From NCBI RefSeq assembly GCF_014643735.1, contig NZ_BMKA01000001.1:248001-312000 (forward strand): DNA of 64,000 bases, in the 5' to 3' direction. The notes under the pieces are model-generated. The model did no database searches. It was not told the DNA's origin and saw only the letters and a list, made by a program, of their open reading frames with translations. Position 1 is the first letter of the stretch. Each line of letters begins with the position of its first letter. A program made the position numbers and the translations under genes. This document shows positions 8,351 through 18,294 of this stretch, in pieces. This DNA comes from Neptunicoccus cionae (GTDB lineage Bacteria > Pseudomonadota > Alphaproteobacteria > Rhodobacterales > Rhodobacteraceae).

Positions 8351-9409
8351 TCAGCCGCGTTTTTCTTTCATGCGTTTGCGCAGGCGGGCCATGTGCAGAT
8401 CGAAACCGGGGGCGAGTGTGGAAATGCCGCGCCGCAGGATCATGCCCGGAAGGCTGCCCCGACTGCCTTTTTCGGGGGGCAAGGCCCGTTCGGCGTAGAT
8501 CATCCGCGTCTTTGCAGGTTTGGCGGGTGTCGCCATCGCCTGTTTTGTAAGCCGTGCGAACAGGCTCATCGTGTTGAATTCTTCCAGCAACAATTCACGG
8601 GCCTTACCAAGCGCGTCCCGCCTGTCCGACCACAGGTCTTCTCTCCGAGCTTGCATCATCCGGTTAATGGCCGCTTCAGGGTTGTCCATGTCCAACGGCA
8701 CGATGCTGTCGGCAGGCAGTTCTTCCGCCACATTGGTGCAGCCCACATAAAACGGGAGCGCCCAGCAGAGCAGCGGATCAGAGAGCTTTTCGGTCCACGT
8801 GTAGCGACCGGCACCGTTTTCCAAAGACAGGTGGTATTTGTGGGGCAGCAGTGCGTCCATTTTGTCGTCTATCGGTTTGAACCCACGGCCGTAGAGTTCA
8901 ATATGATCGGGGATTTTGTCTTTCAGCACTTCGATGAAGGCCAAACGTTTGCGGTGATATTCCGTGCTGGCCTTGGTGCTGGTTACGATGGAGATTTTGT
9001 CATCTTTGGCTGGGGGCTGAAGCGCTTTGAAGTGGTCATAGCCAAGCGCCGAGTCGAGGTTGGAGAAATCCACCCCAACGAACCACGGGAGGCAGTAATT
9101 GTGCTTGAGCCGTTCGGTTTTTAGCGGCTTTTCCCCCGGTGCTACAACGGCGGCGAACTGGTTGAGGAAGGCGGCTGAATAAGGGTGGATCTCCTCTGGC
9201 TCTCCGGCAACAAAGAAGCTGCGGGCGCGGGGCAGGGTGGTTTGCAGCGACCATGACGCACGCGTGTAGAGGATCAGCACATCTGCTGCGGGATCAACCG
9301 TTAGCCCAAAGGTAAATCGCACCCCCTGAAACTCCGGCTGCTTCCCTTTGGTCTGTTTGAGAAACAGGCGCGGGTCTATGTCTGTCAGGATATGGGCGTG
9401 TGGGGTCAT
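8351..9409 (-). CDS. Glycosyltransferase family 10 (fucosyltransferase-like)
   Basis: A GT10-type enzyme, the family of alpha-1,3/1,4-fucosyltransferases. The evidence is the C-terminal signature region KYHLSLENGAGRYTWTEKLS followed by LLCWALPFYVGCTN, which is the GDP-fucose binding core of GT10. The N-terminal half is divergent. The C-terminus is rich in Lys and Arg (RLRKRMKEKRG), consistent with peripheral membrane attachment as seen in Helicobacter fucosyltransferases. It faces the GT11 gene, so two fucosyltransferase-like genes sit tail to tail. The acceptor is unknown. Confidence 0.8.
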   Translation of the reverse strand: MTPHAHILTDIDPRLFLKQTKGKQPEFQGVRFTFGLTVDPAADVLILYTRASWSLQTTLPRARSFFVAGEPEEIHPYSAAFLNQFAAVVAPGEKPLKTERLKHNYCLPWFVGVDFSNLDSALGYDHFKALQPPAKDDKISIVTSTKASTEYHRKRLAFIEVLKDKIPDHIELYGRGFKPIDDKMDALLPHKYHLSLENGAGRYTWTEKLSDPLLCWALPFYVGCTNVAEELPADSIVPLDMDNPEAAINRMMQARREDLWSDRRDALGKARELLLEEFNTMSLFARLTKQAMATPAKPAKTRMIYAERALPPEKGSRGSLPGMILRRGISTLAPGFDLHMARLRKRMKEKRG

Positions 9410-9479
9410 AGTCGTTTCGAATGTTTGGTCGGGGTTCGTCCCCTTATAGCGCCGAAAGTCACCGACCTACACAAACAAA

Positions 9480-9508
9480 AGGCCCCGCGATTGCAGGGCC
9501 TTTCGGAA
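9480..9508 (-). terminator. Rho-independent terminator of pnp
   Basis: On the minus strand, 40-70 bases after the pnp stop, GGCCC and GGGCC arms enclose a ten-base loop, followed by CTTTTGTTTG. This is a normal intrinsic terminator for pnp. Confidence 0.75.
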
Positions 9509-9549
9509 ATTTGCAACAGAACGCCAAAGATGCTTTGGCGTGGGCTGTT

Positions 9550-11673
9550 TTATTCGCCAGCAGCGATTTCTTCGCCGGTTTCCTGATCGACCACTTTCAT
9601 GGACAGGCGAACCTTGCCACGATCGTCAAAGCCCATCAGTTTGACTTTTACGGACTGACCTTCGGAAACGATGTCTTTGGGGTGGCCAACACGCTCGTTT
9701 GCCATTTGGGATACGTGCACAAGGCCGTCCCGTTTGCCAAAGAAGTTCACGAATGCGCCAAAGTCCATCACCTTCACAACAGTGCCGGTGTAGACGGTGC
9801 CTACTTCGGGCTCTGCCGCGATGGACATGATCATTTCGCGGGCGGCTTCAATTTGCGCACCGTTGGAAGAGGCGATTTTGATCACACCGTCGTCGTTGAT
9901 ATCGACTTTTGCGCCGGATGTTTCAACGATCTCGCGGATCACTTTACCACCGGAACCGATCACTTCGCGGATTTTTTCCGGATTGATGTTGATGGTTTCG
10001 ATGCGCGGTGCATGCTCGGAGAAGGAACCGGTCTCGGACAGAGCTTTGTTCATCTCGTCCAGGATGTGCAGACGGCCGTCTTTGGCTTGGTCCAGCGCTT
10101 TTTCCATGATCTCTGTGGTGATGCCGGCAACTTTGATGTCCATTTGCAGGGATGTGATGCCGTTTTCTGTACCAGCCACTTTGAAATCCATGTCGCCGAG
10201 GTGATCTTCATCGCCAAGGATGTCTGTCAGAACAGCGTATTTGCCGTCGTCTTCAAGGATCAGACCCATAGCAACACCCGCAACAGGTGCTTTCAGTGGA
10301 ACACCCGCGTCCATCATGGACAAGGAGCCGCCACAGACTGACGCCATAGAGGAGGAACCGTTGGATTCAGTGATCTCGGACACAACGCGAATGGTGTATG
10401 GGAAATCTGTAGCCGCCGGCAGCACAGCCTGAAGCGCACGCCAAGCCAGTTTGCCGTGACCGATTTCACGACGGCCCGGGCCCATCATACGACCGCATTC
10501 ACCAACCGAATAGGGCGGAAAGTTGTAGTGCAGCATAAAGTTGGAGCGGAACATACCTGTCAGCGCGTCGATCATTTGCTCGTCGTCGCCAGTGCCCAGA
10601 GTGGTCACAACCAGACCTTGTGTTTCGCCGCGTGTGAACAGGGCGGAACCGTGGGTCCGTGGCAGGATGCCGGTTTCACCAACAATCGGGCGCACGGTGG
10701 ACAGGTCGCGACCGTCGATACGTTTGCCGGTGTTGACGATGTCGCCGCGCACAACAGAGCTTTCCAGCTTTTTCATCGCGGTGGACAGGTTGGCATCTTC
10801 GCGGTCTTCTTCGGACAGACCTTCGATGATTTTCTCACGGGCGGCGGAAATCGCAGCGGTGCGTTCCTGTTTGTCCGTGTTCCCGAAAGCGGCGCGCATG
10901 TCAGCTTCACCAATGGCAGTGATTTTCCCGAGGATGTCGGAATAGTCAGCTGGCTGGAAGTCAAACGGCTCTTTGGCGCATTCTTCGGCCATGTCGATGA
11001 TCAGGTCGATCACCGGCTGGATGGAGTCATGGGCGAACTGAACCGCGCCGAGCATTTCTGCTTCGGACAGCTCGTAAGCTTCGGATTCAACCATCATCAC
11101 GGCGTCTTTGGTGCCTGCAACAACCAGATCAAGGCGCTGCTCAGGGTTGTTGCGCAGCTCGTGCATGTCGTCCACAGTCGGGTTCAACACATATTCGCCG
11201 TCAACATAACCAACACGACAACCGCCGATTGGGCCTCTGAAGGGCGCACCGGACAGGGTCAGGGCAGCAGACGCCGCGATCATTGCAACCATATCCGGGT
11301 CGTTTTCCAGATCGTGGGACAGAACAGTCAGCGTCACTTGGGTTTCGTGTTTGAAGCCTGGAATGAACAAAGGGCGGATCGGACGGTCGATCAGACGCGC
11401 AGTCAGTGTTTCTTTTTCGGTTGGACGGGCTTCACGTTTGAAGAAACCGCCCGGAATTTTACCGGCGGCGTAGTATTTTTCTTGGTAGTTCACGGTCAGC
11501 GGGAAGAAATCCATTCCCGGCTTTTCTTTTTTGGCGAACACAACAGCGGCCAGAACAGATGTTTCACCCAGAGTGGCGATAACTGTGCTGTCGGCCTGAC
11601 GTGCGATTTTGCCTGTTTCAAGGGTCAGCGTCTCGCCGCCCCATTCAATTGATTTTTTGACTTCGTCAAACAT
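9550..11673 (-). CDS. pnp: Polyribonucleotide nucleotidyltransferase (PNPase)
   Basis: Phosphorolytic 3'-5' exoribonuclease of mRNA decay and component of the degradosome. The 707 residues show two RNase PH domains (first about 1-210, second about 310-540, with GRRE and [16 protein letters not shown]), then a KH domain ([15 protein letters not shown], about 565-590) and a C-terminal S1 domain ([19 protein letters not shown], about 622-690). Length is typical. rpsO lies upstream on the same strand but an MFS transporter gene separates the two, unlike the usual direct rpsO-pnp pairing. A hairpin terminator follows. Confidence 0.97.
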   Translation of the reverse strand: MFDEVKKSIEWGGETLTLETGKIARQADSTVIATLGETSVLAAVVFAKKEKPGMDFFPLTVNYQEKYYAAGKIPGGFFKREARPTEKETLTARLIDRPIRPLFIPGFKHETQVTLTVLSHDLENDPDMVAMIAASAALTLSGAPFRGPIGGCRVGYVDGEYVLNPTVDDMHELRNNPEQRLDLVVAGTKDAVMMVESEAYELSEAEMLGAVQFAHDSIQPVIDLIIDMAEECAKEPFDFQPADYSDILGKITAIGEADMRAAFGNTDKQERTAAISAAREKIIEGLSEEDREDANLSTAMKKLESSVVRGDIVNTGKRIDGRDLSTVRPIVGETGILPRTHGSALFTRGETQGLVVTTLGTGDDEQMIDALTGMFRSNFMLHYNFPPYSVGECGRMMGPGRREIGHGKLAWRALQAVLPAATDFPYTIRVVSEITESNGSSSMASVCGGSLSMMDAGVPLKAPVAGVAMGLILEDDGKYAVLTDILGDEDHLGDMDFKVAGTENGITSLQMDIKVAGITTEIMEKALDQAKDGRLHILDEMNKALSETGSFSEHAPRIETININPEKIREVIGSGGKVIREIVETSGAKVDINDDGVIKIASSNGAQIEAAREMIMSIAAEPEVGTVYTGTVVKVMDFGAFVNFFGKRDGLVHVSQMANERVGHPKDIVSEGQSVKVKLMGFDDRGKVRLSMKVVDQETGEEIAAGE

Positions 11674-11858
11674 ACTTTTTCCTGTCTAGGCTACCGGGCC
11701 TTCCCGTATAGCCTTAGTTGTTTGGATGCCCCATTGCATCCCGCCCCGTACCATCGTTTGCAGCGGCGGGGCCGTATCACTGCATTTCAGATGCGCCCCC
11801 ATACAGCAGCTTGGCTCAAAAGGAAAGCAAAAGGGCAGTTTCGTGTGTTGTGGACGGA

Positions 11859-13073
11859 TCAGGGCTGCTTTGCCGCTTTGGAGAAGGTAAAGAGCAGAGT
11901 CGGGGTAACGACCATCGCTGCCATCAAGGCAAAGCCAAGCCGGTAGCTCTGCTCTGCGGGCAAGTTGGCTGTTTGCTGGATAACCACGCCGAACAGGGTC
12001 TGGAAGGTTGGAATCGCAGCGACTGCGATGATGGTATAAAGGCTGGTGGCGCGCCCGATCGCGGCGTCAGGTACGACTTGGCGCAGCTGCGCAATCAGGG
12101 GTACGTAAAACTGTTGGGCAAAGATCATTACGAACAACAGGACGTTTGCGGCCCAAAGCGGCATATCTGGAGTCAGGGCAAGAACGGACAGGCTGGCAAC
12201 CGAAGTCAGAGCACCTGTCAGGATCACACTATAGCGGGAGAACCGGCCCCAACGATCTATAAAGCCATAAGTCATGCCAGAAGCCATGGTTGCGCAGAAG
12301 AACAGCATCTGGAACAGGCCGGTTTCCTCCAATGACAGCGCGTGGACGGCTTTGTAATATGGGCCACCCCAGAGGCCGGTAATCGCGGTTATCGGTGCCC
12401 AGATCACGCAGGACATGATTAGAACGGGACGCACCCTGTCGTCTTTTATAAGGCCAAGGAAACCGGGGGCAGGGCCGCTGTGTTCGGGTTGGTCAACGGG
12501 GTCTTTTTTGGTGACAAGGAAGACCGCAGCGGCGAAGGCGGCGGTAAAGACCGACAGGCCGATAAAGACGTTGATCCAGCCAAACCGCGCTATCCCTACT
12601 GCCAGCGGATAGGTGGCCAGCAAGCCGCCAAAGCCGCCAAGTGTCACCATCAGTCCGTTAAGGAACCCGAATTGGCTCGCCGGGAAATTTCGCGCCAGCA
12701 GCATATACATGCCAACGCCGCCCACAGACAGGCCAAGCCCCAATAGAATACGAGCGAGGATCAGGGTGGTGAAGCTGGACGTGAAAGTGCAGGCTAGCGT
12801 TCCAAAGGCAAGGATTAGCAGGAACAGGCTGATGATCCGGCGTGGCCCGACACGATCCAGCAGGGAGCCGATAAACCCCTGCGCAACGATATTGACCATG
12901 AAGATTACGGAAATCACCAGACCAAGCTGATCCGCCGTCAGCAGGTATTCATCCTGCCAGACCGGAGCAACAATCGCACCCGCAGCGCGGTGGAACTGGC
13001 CCATTCCAAACAGGAAGACACAAATTGTAATTACTATAAATGATTGCAAAGAAAATCGAATTCTACGGGTCAT
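11859..13073 (-). CDS. MFS transporter
   Basis: A 404-residue major facilitator with about twelve hydrophobic segments. The loop after the second segment has the MFS motif A form GSLLDRVGPRRI, and the central loop (KKDPVDQPEHSGPAP) divides the two six-helix halves. The ATG at 13073 (MTRRIRFSL) is chosen because the next upstream in-frame ATG lies inside the terminator of rpsO. The gene is inserted between rpsO and pnp, all on the minus strand. The substrate cannot be inferred. Confidence 0.85.
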   Translation of the reverse strand: MTRRIRFSLQSFIVITICVFLFGMGQFHRAAGAIVAPVWQDEYLLTADQLGLVISVIFMVNIVAQGFIGSLLDRVGPRRIISLFLLILAFGTLACTFTSSFTTLILARILLGLGLSVGGVGMYMLLARNFPASQFGFLNGLMVTLGGFGGLLATYPLAVGIARFGWINVFIGLSVFTAAFAAAVFLVTKKDPVDQPEHSGPAPGFLGLIKDDRVRPVLIMSCVIWAPITAITGLWGGPYYKAVHALSLEETGLFQMLFFCATMASGMTYGFIDRWGRFSRYSVILTGALTSVASLSVLALTPDMPLWAANVLLFVMIFAQQFYVPLIAQLRQVVPDAAIGRATSLYTIIAVAAIPTFQTLFGVVIQQTANLPAEQSYRLGFALMAAMVVTPTLLFTFSKAAKQP

Positions 13074-13095
13074 TTGGCGGACGCTACCCCCAAAC

Positions 13096-13133
13096 GGAAA
13101 ACGCCGCAACGTGATAACACGGTGCGGCGTTTC
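13096..13133 (-). terminator. Rho-independent terminator of rpsO
   Basis: An 8-base arm ACGCCGCA at 13101 pairs with TGCGGCGT at 13123, with an inner CGTG/CACG extension, and is followed on the minus strand by TTTT. It lies just past the rpsO stop and suggests that the MFS gene needs its own promoter or depends on readthrough. Confidence 0.8.
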
Positions 13134-13155
13134 CTATCAGTAAGTGGCTGGTGCC

Positions 13156-13425
13156 TTAGCGGCGGATGCCCAGACGTTTGATCAGGTCCTGGTAACGGGC
13201 CAGATCTTTGTCTTTGGTGTAGTCCAGCAGTTTCCGACGCTGAGCAACCAATTTCAAAAGACCACGACGGGAGTGGTTGTCTTTTTTGTGGGTTTTAAAG
13301 TGCTCTGTCAGCGTGGTGATGCGGGATGTCAGGATAGCAACCTGTACTTCGGGCGAACCTGTGTCGCCTTCTTTGGTTGCGTAATCTTTCATCAGTTGAG
13401 CTTTAAGCTCTGGAGTAATCGACAT
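13156..13425 (-). CDS. rpsO: 30S ribosomal protein S15
   Basis: Primary 16S rRNA binding protein of the small subunit platform. The 89-residue product is full length, with the S15 signatures [36 protein letters not shown] and [21 protein letters not shown]. An AAAGGAGACC ribosome site precedes the ATG. In many bacteria S15 represses its own mRNA through a leader structure; the 5' region at 13426-13560 could hold such a structure, but I did not identify one. Confidence 0.98.
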   Translation of the reverse strand: MSITPELKAQLMKDYATKEGDTGSPEVQVAILTSRITTLTEHFKTHKKDNHSRRGLLKLVAQRRKLLDYTKDKDLARYQDLIKRLGIRR

Positions 13426-13716
13426 CGGGGTCTCCTTTATAAGGTTAAAGGGTTATGGCACAAGCCGGGATGTCGTCCAGCAGGGCCCGTGGAGGCACCG
13501 CCCGAATGGCGGATGGGGGTCTATAGGCGGGAATCACCGGAAAGAAAAGGAAAAAGGGTGAAACGTGGGGGGGGGCACCCTATTTGGCCGCGCTGTGGTT
13601 AAGGCGCATTAACCATAAGTCTTTGAAATGCTGTATGTTTCTGGATTGTTCTGTTATTGAAACGAAACGCGGCGCCTTCAGCTTGGCGCGTGATAGCGGT
13701 ATTAATCGGGTGTGTT

Positions 13717-14583
13717 ATGATCGAAGTTCTCATTCTCTCTATGCTGGGGTTGGCGGGTTCCGCCTTGGGCGGTGCTGTTGCCGATGACGATGCCGAAGCA
13801 AACACGGACGGGGATGACCGCGAAGAAAACTTGCCAATCGACACCAGCCTTCTGATGCCAGAAGGCGCACGCGAAGAAGGGCTCGTGGCTGAAAGTTCGG
13901 GCGATGCGACCTATGGCACCGGCGCAGATGACCTGCTGACCGACTGGCACGGCGATGTGGAACTTTACGGCGGTGCCGGAGATGACATGCTGCAGGGTGG
14001 TTTCGACGGTGACAGCCAAAGCGTGTTTTATGGCGGCGATGGGGATGATACGATCCGGGACGGTGACAATGATGCGCTGATCTACGGCGGGGACGGGGAT
14101 GACCGGATCACCGGTGGCCACGGACAATCGGAAATACACGGCGATACGGGTGATGACGTGATCGACACCGGCATCGCGACCGACACCGTTTATGGCGGGG
14201 TAGGTGACGACAGGCTTATCTCTGTGGGTAGTGGCGATAGCGATGATCCCGACCTTGTCTACGGCGGGTCGGGTGACGACGATCTTCACGCCTACGGCAC
14301 GGCAGAACTTTACGGCGGGGAGGGGGCGGACCGTTTTACTGCGTATGCAAATACCTGGGTGGAAGATGCCCCTGTCATAGCGGATTTCAATCCGGCGGAG
14401 GACATCTTGTGTATAGAGATCGACAGCCACGAAGGGACGCAGGATCTGTCGGATTTTCAGGTGGAGGTTCAGGAATTTGCCGATGGAACAGGGGCTTCGG
14501 TCTTTGTAGACGGATATGAGGTGATGCGCGTTCCGGGCGGGCAGGGGATCCGGCTTGAGGATGTGGAGTTAAAGCTGGTTTAA
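13717..14583 (+). CDS. RTX-repeat calcium-binding protein with N-terminal hydrophobic segment
   Basis: A 288-residue acidic protein. The first 20 or so residues (MIEVLILSMLGLAGSALGG) are hydrophobic and may act as a membrane anchor or signal. From about residue 75 come seven RTX-type nonapeptide units with the pattern GGxGDDxxxx (GGAGDDMLQ, GGDGDDTIR, GGDGDDRIT, GDTGDDVID, GGVGDDRLI, GGSGDDDLH, GGEGADRFT), which bind calcium in beta-roll folds. The C-terminal 60 residues (FNPAEDILCIEID to the end) resemble the M10-type C-terminal and RTX secretion-signal region. A TTG at 13657 would add 20 residues. Function is unknown; no type I secretion genes lie nearby. Confidence 0.8.
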   Translation: MIEVLILSMLGLAGSALGGAVADDDAEANTDGDDREENLPIDTSLLMPEGAREEGLVAESSGDATYGTGADDLLTDWHGDVELYGGAGDDMLQGGFDGDSQSVFYGGDGDDTIRDGDNDALIYGGDGDDRITGGHGQSEIHGDTGDDVIDTGIATDTVYGGVGDDRLISVGSGDSDDPDLVYGGSGDDDLHAYGTAELYGGEGADRFTAYANTWVEDAPVIADFNPAEDILCIEIDSHEGTQDLSDFQVEVQEFADGTGASVFVDGYEVMRVPGGQGIRLEDVELKLV

Positions 14584-14669
14584 CAATTGCAATGGAAGGG
14601 TGTGCTGATCCTGCGGGAATTGGATACTTGAACCAAAAAGAGCTTATGGGTCGCGGAGCGTCTGCAAGC

Positions 14670-15359
14670 CTATTGTTGACCGAAGAGGATGTTGCGTTCG
14701 GCTTCCGTGTGGGGGCGGTTCGGACGGTTGTCCTTGCCAAGATTGACGCCTCTTTGCACTGCTGGCCGATCTTTTATGCGTGCCCGCCATGCGGTGACGC
14801 GGGGATAATCGTCTAACGGCAGCCCCATTGCCTTACCGATGAGCACCCAAGGCCAGCACATCATATCGGCAATGGAATAATCTTCGACGATATAATCCCG
14901 TCCGTTGAGGCGGCGTTCCAGCACACCGAGGCAACGCATATACTCACCAGCATAGCGTTTTGCCGCATATCCGTCTTGTTCGCTTTCAGGAGCGTAATTG
15001 TGAAAATGGCTGTGTTGTCCAGCCATTGGGCCCTGATTTCCGGTCTGCCAGAAAAGCCACTCCAGCGTTTCTTTGCGCAAAACGGGCTCGGTGGAAATAA
15101 ATTTTCCGGTCTTCTCGGCGAGGTACCACAGGATTGCGCCGCTTTCGAACACGGAAACCGGCGCGGCATCTGTGTCGTGGTCGACGATGGCTGGCATTCT
15201 GTTGTTCGGACTGATCGCCAGAAACTCCGGCTCGAACTGCGCGCCCTTGCCGATTTCCAGCATTCGGGTTGTGTAGGGCAGTTCCATTTCTTCCAGGCAG
15301 ATGGATACTTTCCAGCCGTTTGGCGTGGGCCAATAGTAGAAATCGAGCGGAGCGGTCAC
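14670..15359 (-). CDS. Glutathione S-transferase, YfcG/YghU (Nu-class)-like
   Basis: A cytosolic thioredoxin-fold transferase or disulfide-bond reductase. The start PLDFYYWPTPNGWKVSICLEEM contains the Thr-x-Asn (TPN) site used by YfcG instead of a catalytic Tyr or Ser. NNRMPAIVD and FESGAILWYLAEKTG complete the glutathione site, and the all-helical C-terminal domain has the SIADMMCWPW N-capping motif. GTG at 15359 is chosen to match the family N-terminus. It begins 4 bases after the stop of the TerB-like gene, so the two share an mRNA. About 229 residues is typical. Confidence 0.87.
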   Translation of the reverse strand: MTAPLDFYYWPTPNGWKVSICLEEMELPYTTRMLEIGKGAQFEPEFLAISPNNRMPAIVDHDTDAAPVSVFESGAILWYLAEKTGKFISTEPVLRKETLEWLFWQTGNQGPMAGQHSHFHNYAPESEQDGYAAKRYAGEYMRCLGVLERRLNGRDYIVEDYSIADMMCWPWVLIGKAMGLPLDDYPRVTAWRARIKDRPAVQRGVNLGKDNRPNRPHTEAERNILFGQQ

Positions 15360-15363
15360 TGGG

Positions 15364-15795
15364 TCAATCCGACAGATGTCTGGCACGCGCGCCACGCTCG
15401 ATCGCGGCACCATGCAACCGGTCGATGTTCAATTCGTAGCGCGTCTCTTCCAGAAAGCGCAGCTCACTTTCGCGCAATCGCCCGTCAGATGCTGCCACAT
15501 CACAACAGAGCGCGTAGGCGGTTTCGTGGAATTTTTCGGGTATCGCGTCCCGTACCATGCCAAACAACGCATCAAGGCCGTCTTCTTCTTCCAGAAGATC
15601 GAAAACGGTCTGGGCGATGCCGCGAATCCTGTCAGCATCATAGACGCCGAAGATTGGCAGGTGGTTAACGATACGTTCAATCGACAGCAATTCAGCGGTC
15701 CGGATCAGTTCGTCAGAGACTGAAGTGGCAATCATCATCGCCACGAGCCCGTCCTGAAGGTTCCAAAGGCTGTCTGTCGGGGTGGTGCGGGTCAT
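15364..15795 (-). CDS. TerB-family (tellurite resistance TerB-like) protein
   Basis: A 143-residue all-helical protein. The pattern LVAMMIATSVSDELIRTAELLSIERIV near the N-terminus and CCDVAASDGRLRESELRFLEE at about residues 98-118 match the two TerB-like (DjlA N-terminal) helical pairs, with conserved acidic residues that may bind metal. The family is linked to tellurite resistance or membrane stress, but no other ter gene is present here, so resistance is not implied. It is co-transcribed with the downstream GST, and ATG at 15795 is divergent from lysK. Confidence 0.75.
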   Translation of the reverse strand: MTRTTPTDSLWNLQDGLVAMMIATSVSDELIRTAELLSIERIVNHLPIFGVYDADRIRGIAQTVFDLLEEEDGLDALFGMVRDAIPEKFHETAYALCCDVAASDGRLRESELRFLEETRYELNIDRLHGAAIERGARARHLSD

Positions 15796-15896
15796 GCTTT
15801 CGCCCTTTAATGGTTAATCGGTCTGATAATATTGACGCAAGCGGGCTGGGGCAATAGGGAGTGGGCTTCGAACCCCTTTAAAACCGGATGATAAAA

Positions 15897-17543
15897 ATGT
15901 CTGACCTTCGCGATCTTGCTCTGAGCTCTAAAGCATGGCCCTTCGAGGAAGCCCGCAAGATTTTGAAACGGTATGAAAAGGCGCCACCCGAGAAGGGGTA
16001 TGTGCTGTTTGAAACCGGCTATGGTCCATCCGGCCTGCCTCATATCGGCACGTTTGGCGAAGTGGCGCGCACCACAATGGTGCGCCGCGCCTTTGAAGTC
16101 ATGTCGGATATTCCGACCCGCCTGATCTGTTTTTCTGATGATCTGGATGGAATGCGCAAAGTGCCCGGTAATGTGCCAAATGCCGAAAGCCTGACCGAGC
16201 ATTTGCAACGCCCCCTGACATCTGTGCCTGATCCCTTTGGCACGCATGACAGTTTCGGCGCCCACAATAACGCAATGTTGAATCGATTTCTTGATACTTT
16301 CGGGTTCGAGTACGAGTTCATCAGTTCCACCGAATTTTACCGTGACGGTAAATTTGACAAGGTTTTGCTGCGCGCAGCAGAACGCTATGACGATGTGATG
16401 AAGGTGATGTTGAAATCACTGCGTGAAGAACGCCGTGAAACCTATTCGATCTTTTTGCCGATCCATCCTGAAACCGGACGTGTGCTTTATGTCCCAATGA
16501 AGCATGTAGACGGCAAGAACGGCACGATCACCTTTGACGATGAGGATGGTAAAGAGATCACGCTGCCTGTCACCGGCGGAAATGTGAAGCTGCAGTGGAA
16601 GCCGGATTTCGGTGCGCGCTGGGCGGCGCTCGATGTTGATTTTGAGATGTATGGCAAGGATCACTCCACCAATACGCCCATATATGATCGTATTTGTGAA
16701 ATTTTGGGCGGTCGCAAGCCGGAGCATTTCACCTACGAATTGTTCCTTGACGAAGACGGGCACAAGATTTCGAAAACTTCGGGCAATGGGGTGTCTATTG
16801 ACGAATGGCTGACCTATGCGTCCTCGGAATCTCTGGCTTATTTCATGTATCTTAAGCCAAAAACCGCGAAACGGATGCATTTTGATGTGATTCCAAAGGC
16901 AGTTGATGAATACCACCAGCAGTTGCGAGCCTATGAAACGCAGGATGCAGCCGCGCGGCTGAATAATCCAGTGTTTCATATACACGGCGCGGATGTTCCA
17001 AAGAGCGATATGGTGGTGCCGTTTGCGATGTTGCTGAACCTCGCTTCTGTGTCGAGCGCGGAAACCAAGGATGCGCTTTGGGGCTTCATCAAAAAATACG
17101 CGCCAGAGGCCACTCCGGAGACGAACCCCACCCTTGATGCTGCGGCCGGATTTGCGGTGCGCTACTACCACGACTTCGTAAAGCCGAACAAAAAATTTCG
17201 CGCCCCAAGCGATCAGGAACGGGCCGCACTGGAAGATCTTGCGGCTGCCCTGCGGGATGAGAGTGTTGCCAAGGCGATGATCGATAAGAAAAACGCGGCA
17301 ATGGGTAAGGGCGACGGGCCGGTTGACTCGCTTGACTACAGCGATGCGGATGATTTGCAATCTATCGTGTTTGCCGTTGGTAAAAACCACGGTTTTGAGC
17401 CGCTGCGCAATTGGTTCACCGCAATCTACGAGGTGCTGCTCGGCGCGTCCCAAGGGCCTCGGTTCGGTGGTTTTGTAGCGCTTTACGGCGTGGATGAGAC
17501 CATTGTACTGATCGAGGCCGGACTAGCAGGCGAGCTTGGTTAA
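15897..17543 (+). CDS. lysK: Class I lysyl-tRNA synthetase
   Basis: Charges tRNA-Lys by the class I route, found in archaea and many alphaproteobacteria instead of the class II enzyme. The HIGH motif appears as HIGT within [22 protein letters not shown], and the KMSKS motif as KISKTSGNG. About 548 residues matches the family. ATG at 15897 (MSDLRDLAL) fits known N-termini and has GGATGA upstream; an ATG three codons earlier is possible. It is divergent from the terB-like gene, and a clear terminator follows. Confidence 0.95.
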   Translation: MSDLRDLALSSKAWPFEEARKILKRYEKAPPEKGYVLFETGYGPSGLPHIGTFGEVARTTMVRRAFEVMSDIPTRLICFSDDLDGMRKVPGNVPNAESLTEHLQRPLTSVPDPFGTHDSFGAHNNAMLNRFLDTFGFEYEFISSTEFYRDGKFDKVLLRAAERYDDVMKVMLKSLREERRETYSIFLPIHPETGRVLYVPMKHVDGKNGTITFDDEDGKEITLPVTGGNVKLQWKPDFGARWAALDVDFEMYGKDHSTNTPIYDRICEILGGRKPEHFTYELFLDEDGHKISKTSGNGVSIDEWLTYASSESLAYFMYLKPKTAKRMHFDVIPKAVDEYHQQLRAYETQDAAARLNNPVFHIHGADVPKSDMVVPFAMLLNLASVSSAETKDALWGFIKKYAPEATPETNPTLDAAAGFAVRYYHDFVKPNKKFRAPSDQERAALEDLAAALRDESVAKAMIDKKNAAMGKGDGPVDSLDYSDADDLQSIVFAVGKNHGFEPLRNWFTAIYEVLLGASQGPRFGGFVALYGVDETIVLIEAGLAGELG

Positions 17544-17576
17544 AATCCAAGACTGTTCTGATTGTGAAAGAATGCG

Positions 17577-17608
17577 GGGCGACGGGTGCGAACTCATCGC
17601 CCTTTTTG
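17577..17608 (+). terminator. Rho-independent terminator of lysK
   Basis: GGGCGA at 17577 pairs with TCGCCC at 17597, with an inner GGGT/ACTC pairing, followed by TTTTT. It lies about 35 bases after the lysK stop. Confidence 0.8.
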
Positions 17609-17672
17609 GTGGAATTGGGCGTGATTGCGCCCGCGTTATTTTGGATATTTTTGGCCAGAAGAAGCTGATGGG

Positions 17673-18155
17673 TTAACTGAGGTCCGCTGACGTCAGCTGG
17701 TAGGCTTTTCCAAATCCACCATTGAGCGCGGCGGAGGCGATTTTGAATGTCACAAAGTTGAAGTCGGCAAAGTCGATGTAGAGCTTTGATTTGGGGTGGG
17801 TCAGAAGATAGTGGTCGCGGATTGCTTTGTGCTCGGGGCCGGACCTATCCACGAAAGTTGCCAGTGCCTGAATGGATATGCGCGGGTGCGTTAGTGGATC
17901 GCCTTTGCTTTCAGGTTCTCCGAGCAGGAGGCCGCATTCTGGGGTGCTGCGCAGGGCTTTGGTGTGTTCGGATAGGTCCGAGATAAGTGTTAACGGAACG
18001 CCAGCGGGGGTCGTGCCGATGGCCACCCGCGTTACTGTCGGGGTCCGGCTGTTGGAGGGAAGAACGGCAAGAGCGCCAAATTTCGCGTTTTGGATCAGGG
18101 ACTTTGCAAGAGTGATCGCCTCTGCGTCCGTTGGGCGGATGGGGTCTTGGGGCAT
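17673..18155 (-). CDS. HugZ / pyridoxamine 5'-phosphate oxidase-like protein
   Basis: A 160-residue split-barrel FMN-binding fold protein. AKFGALAVLPSNSRTPTVTRVAI, LTLISDLSEHTKAL and PECGLLLGEPESKGDPLTHPRISIQ follow the HugZ family pattern of heme-utilisation and general flavin-binding proteins. The end FVTFKIASAALNGGFGKAYQL is also typical. ATG at 18155 has AGGTG eight bases upstream. It is divergent from the DUF4864 gene. Whether it degrades heme or is a general PNPOx-like protein cannot be decided here, as no heme uptake genes are adjacent. Confidence 0.82.
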   Translation of the reverse strand: MPQDPIRPTDAEAITLAKSLIQNAKFGALAVLPSNSRTPTVTRVAIGTTPAGVPLTLISDLSEHTKALRSTPECGLLLGEPESKGDPLTHPRISIQALATFVDRSGPEHKAIRDHYLLTHPKSKLYIDFADFNFVTFKIASAALNGGFGKAYQLTSADLS

Positions 18156-18294
18156 GAAGCGCACCTGATTTTTGTAAGTCGGGGATGGCTCTGACGGCTT
18201 TGATAGTGATGCCGGTTTTCGATGCGACGATCAAGGGCGGTTTGACTGTGCTCTGCGGCGCGCTACTTTTATGCAATTATAGGGGAGGTTCAAG

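Noticed and set aside
13565-13574. Nine-base G run before the RTX gene
   Set aside because: A single homopolymer with no gene-frame relevance; likely neutral or a read artefact.
14592-14816. Short plus-strand open frame after the RTX gene
   Set aside because: It overlaps the GST gene on the other strand and has no ribosome site or recognisable motif.
15364-15795. Tellurite resistance operon
   Set aside because: Only a single TerB-like gene is present without terZ, terC, terD or terE, so resistance is not supported.
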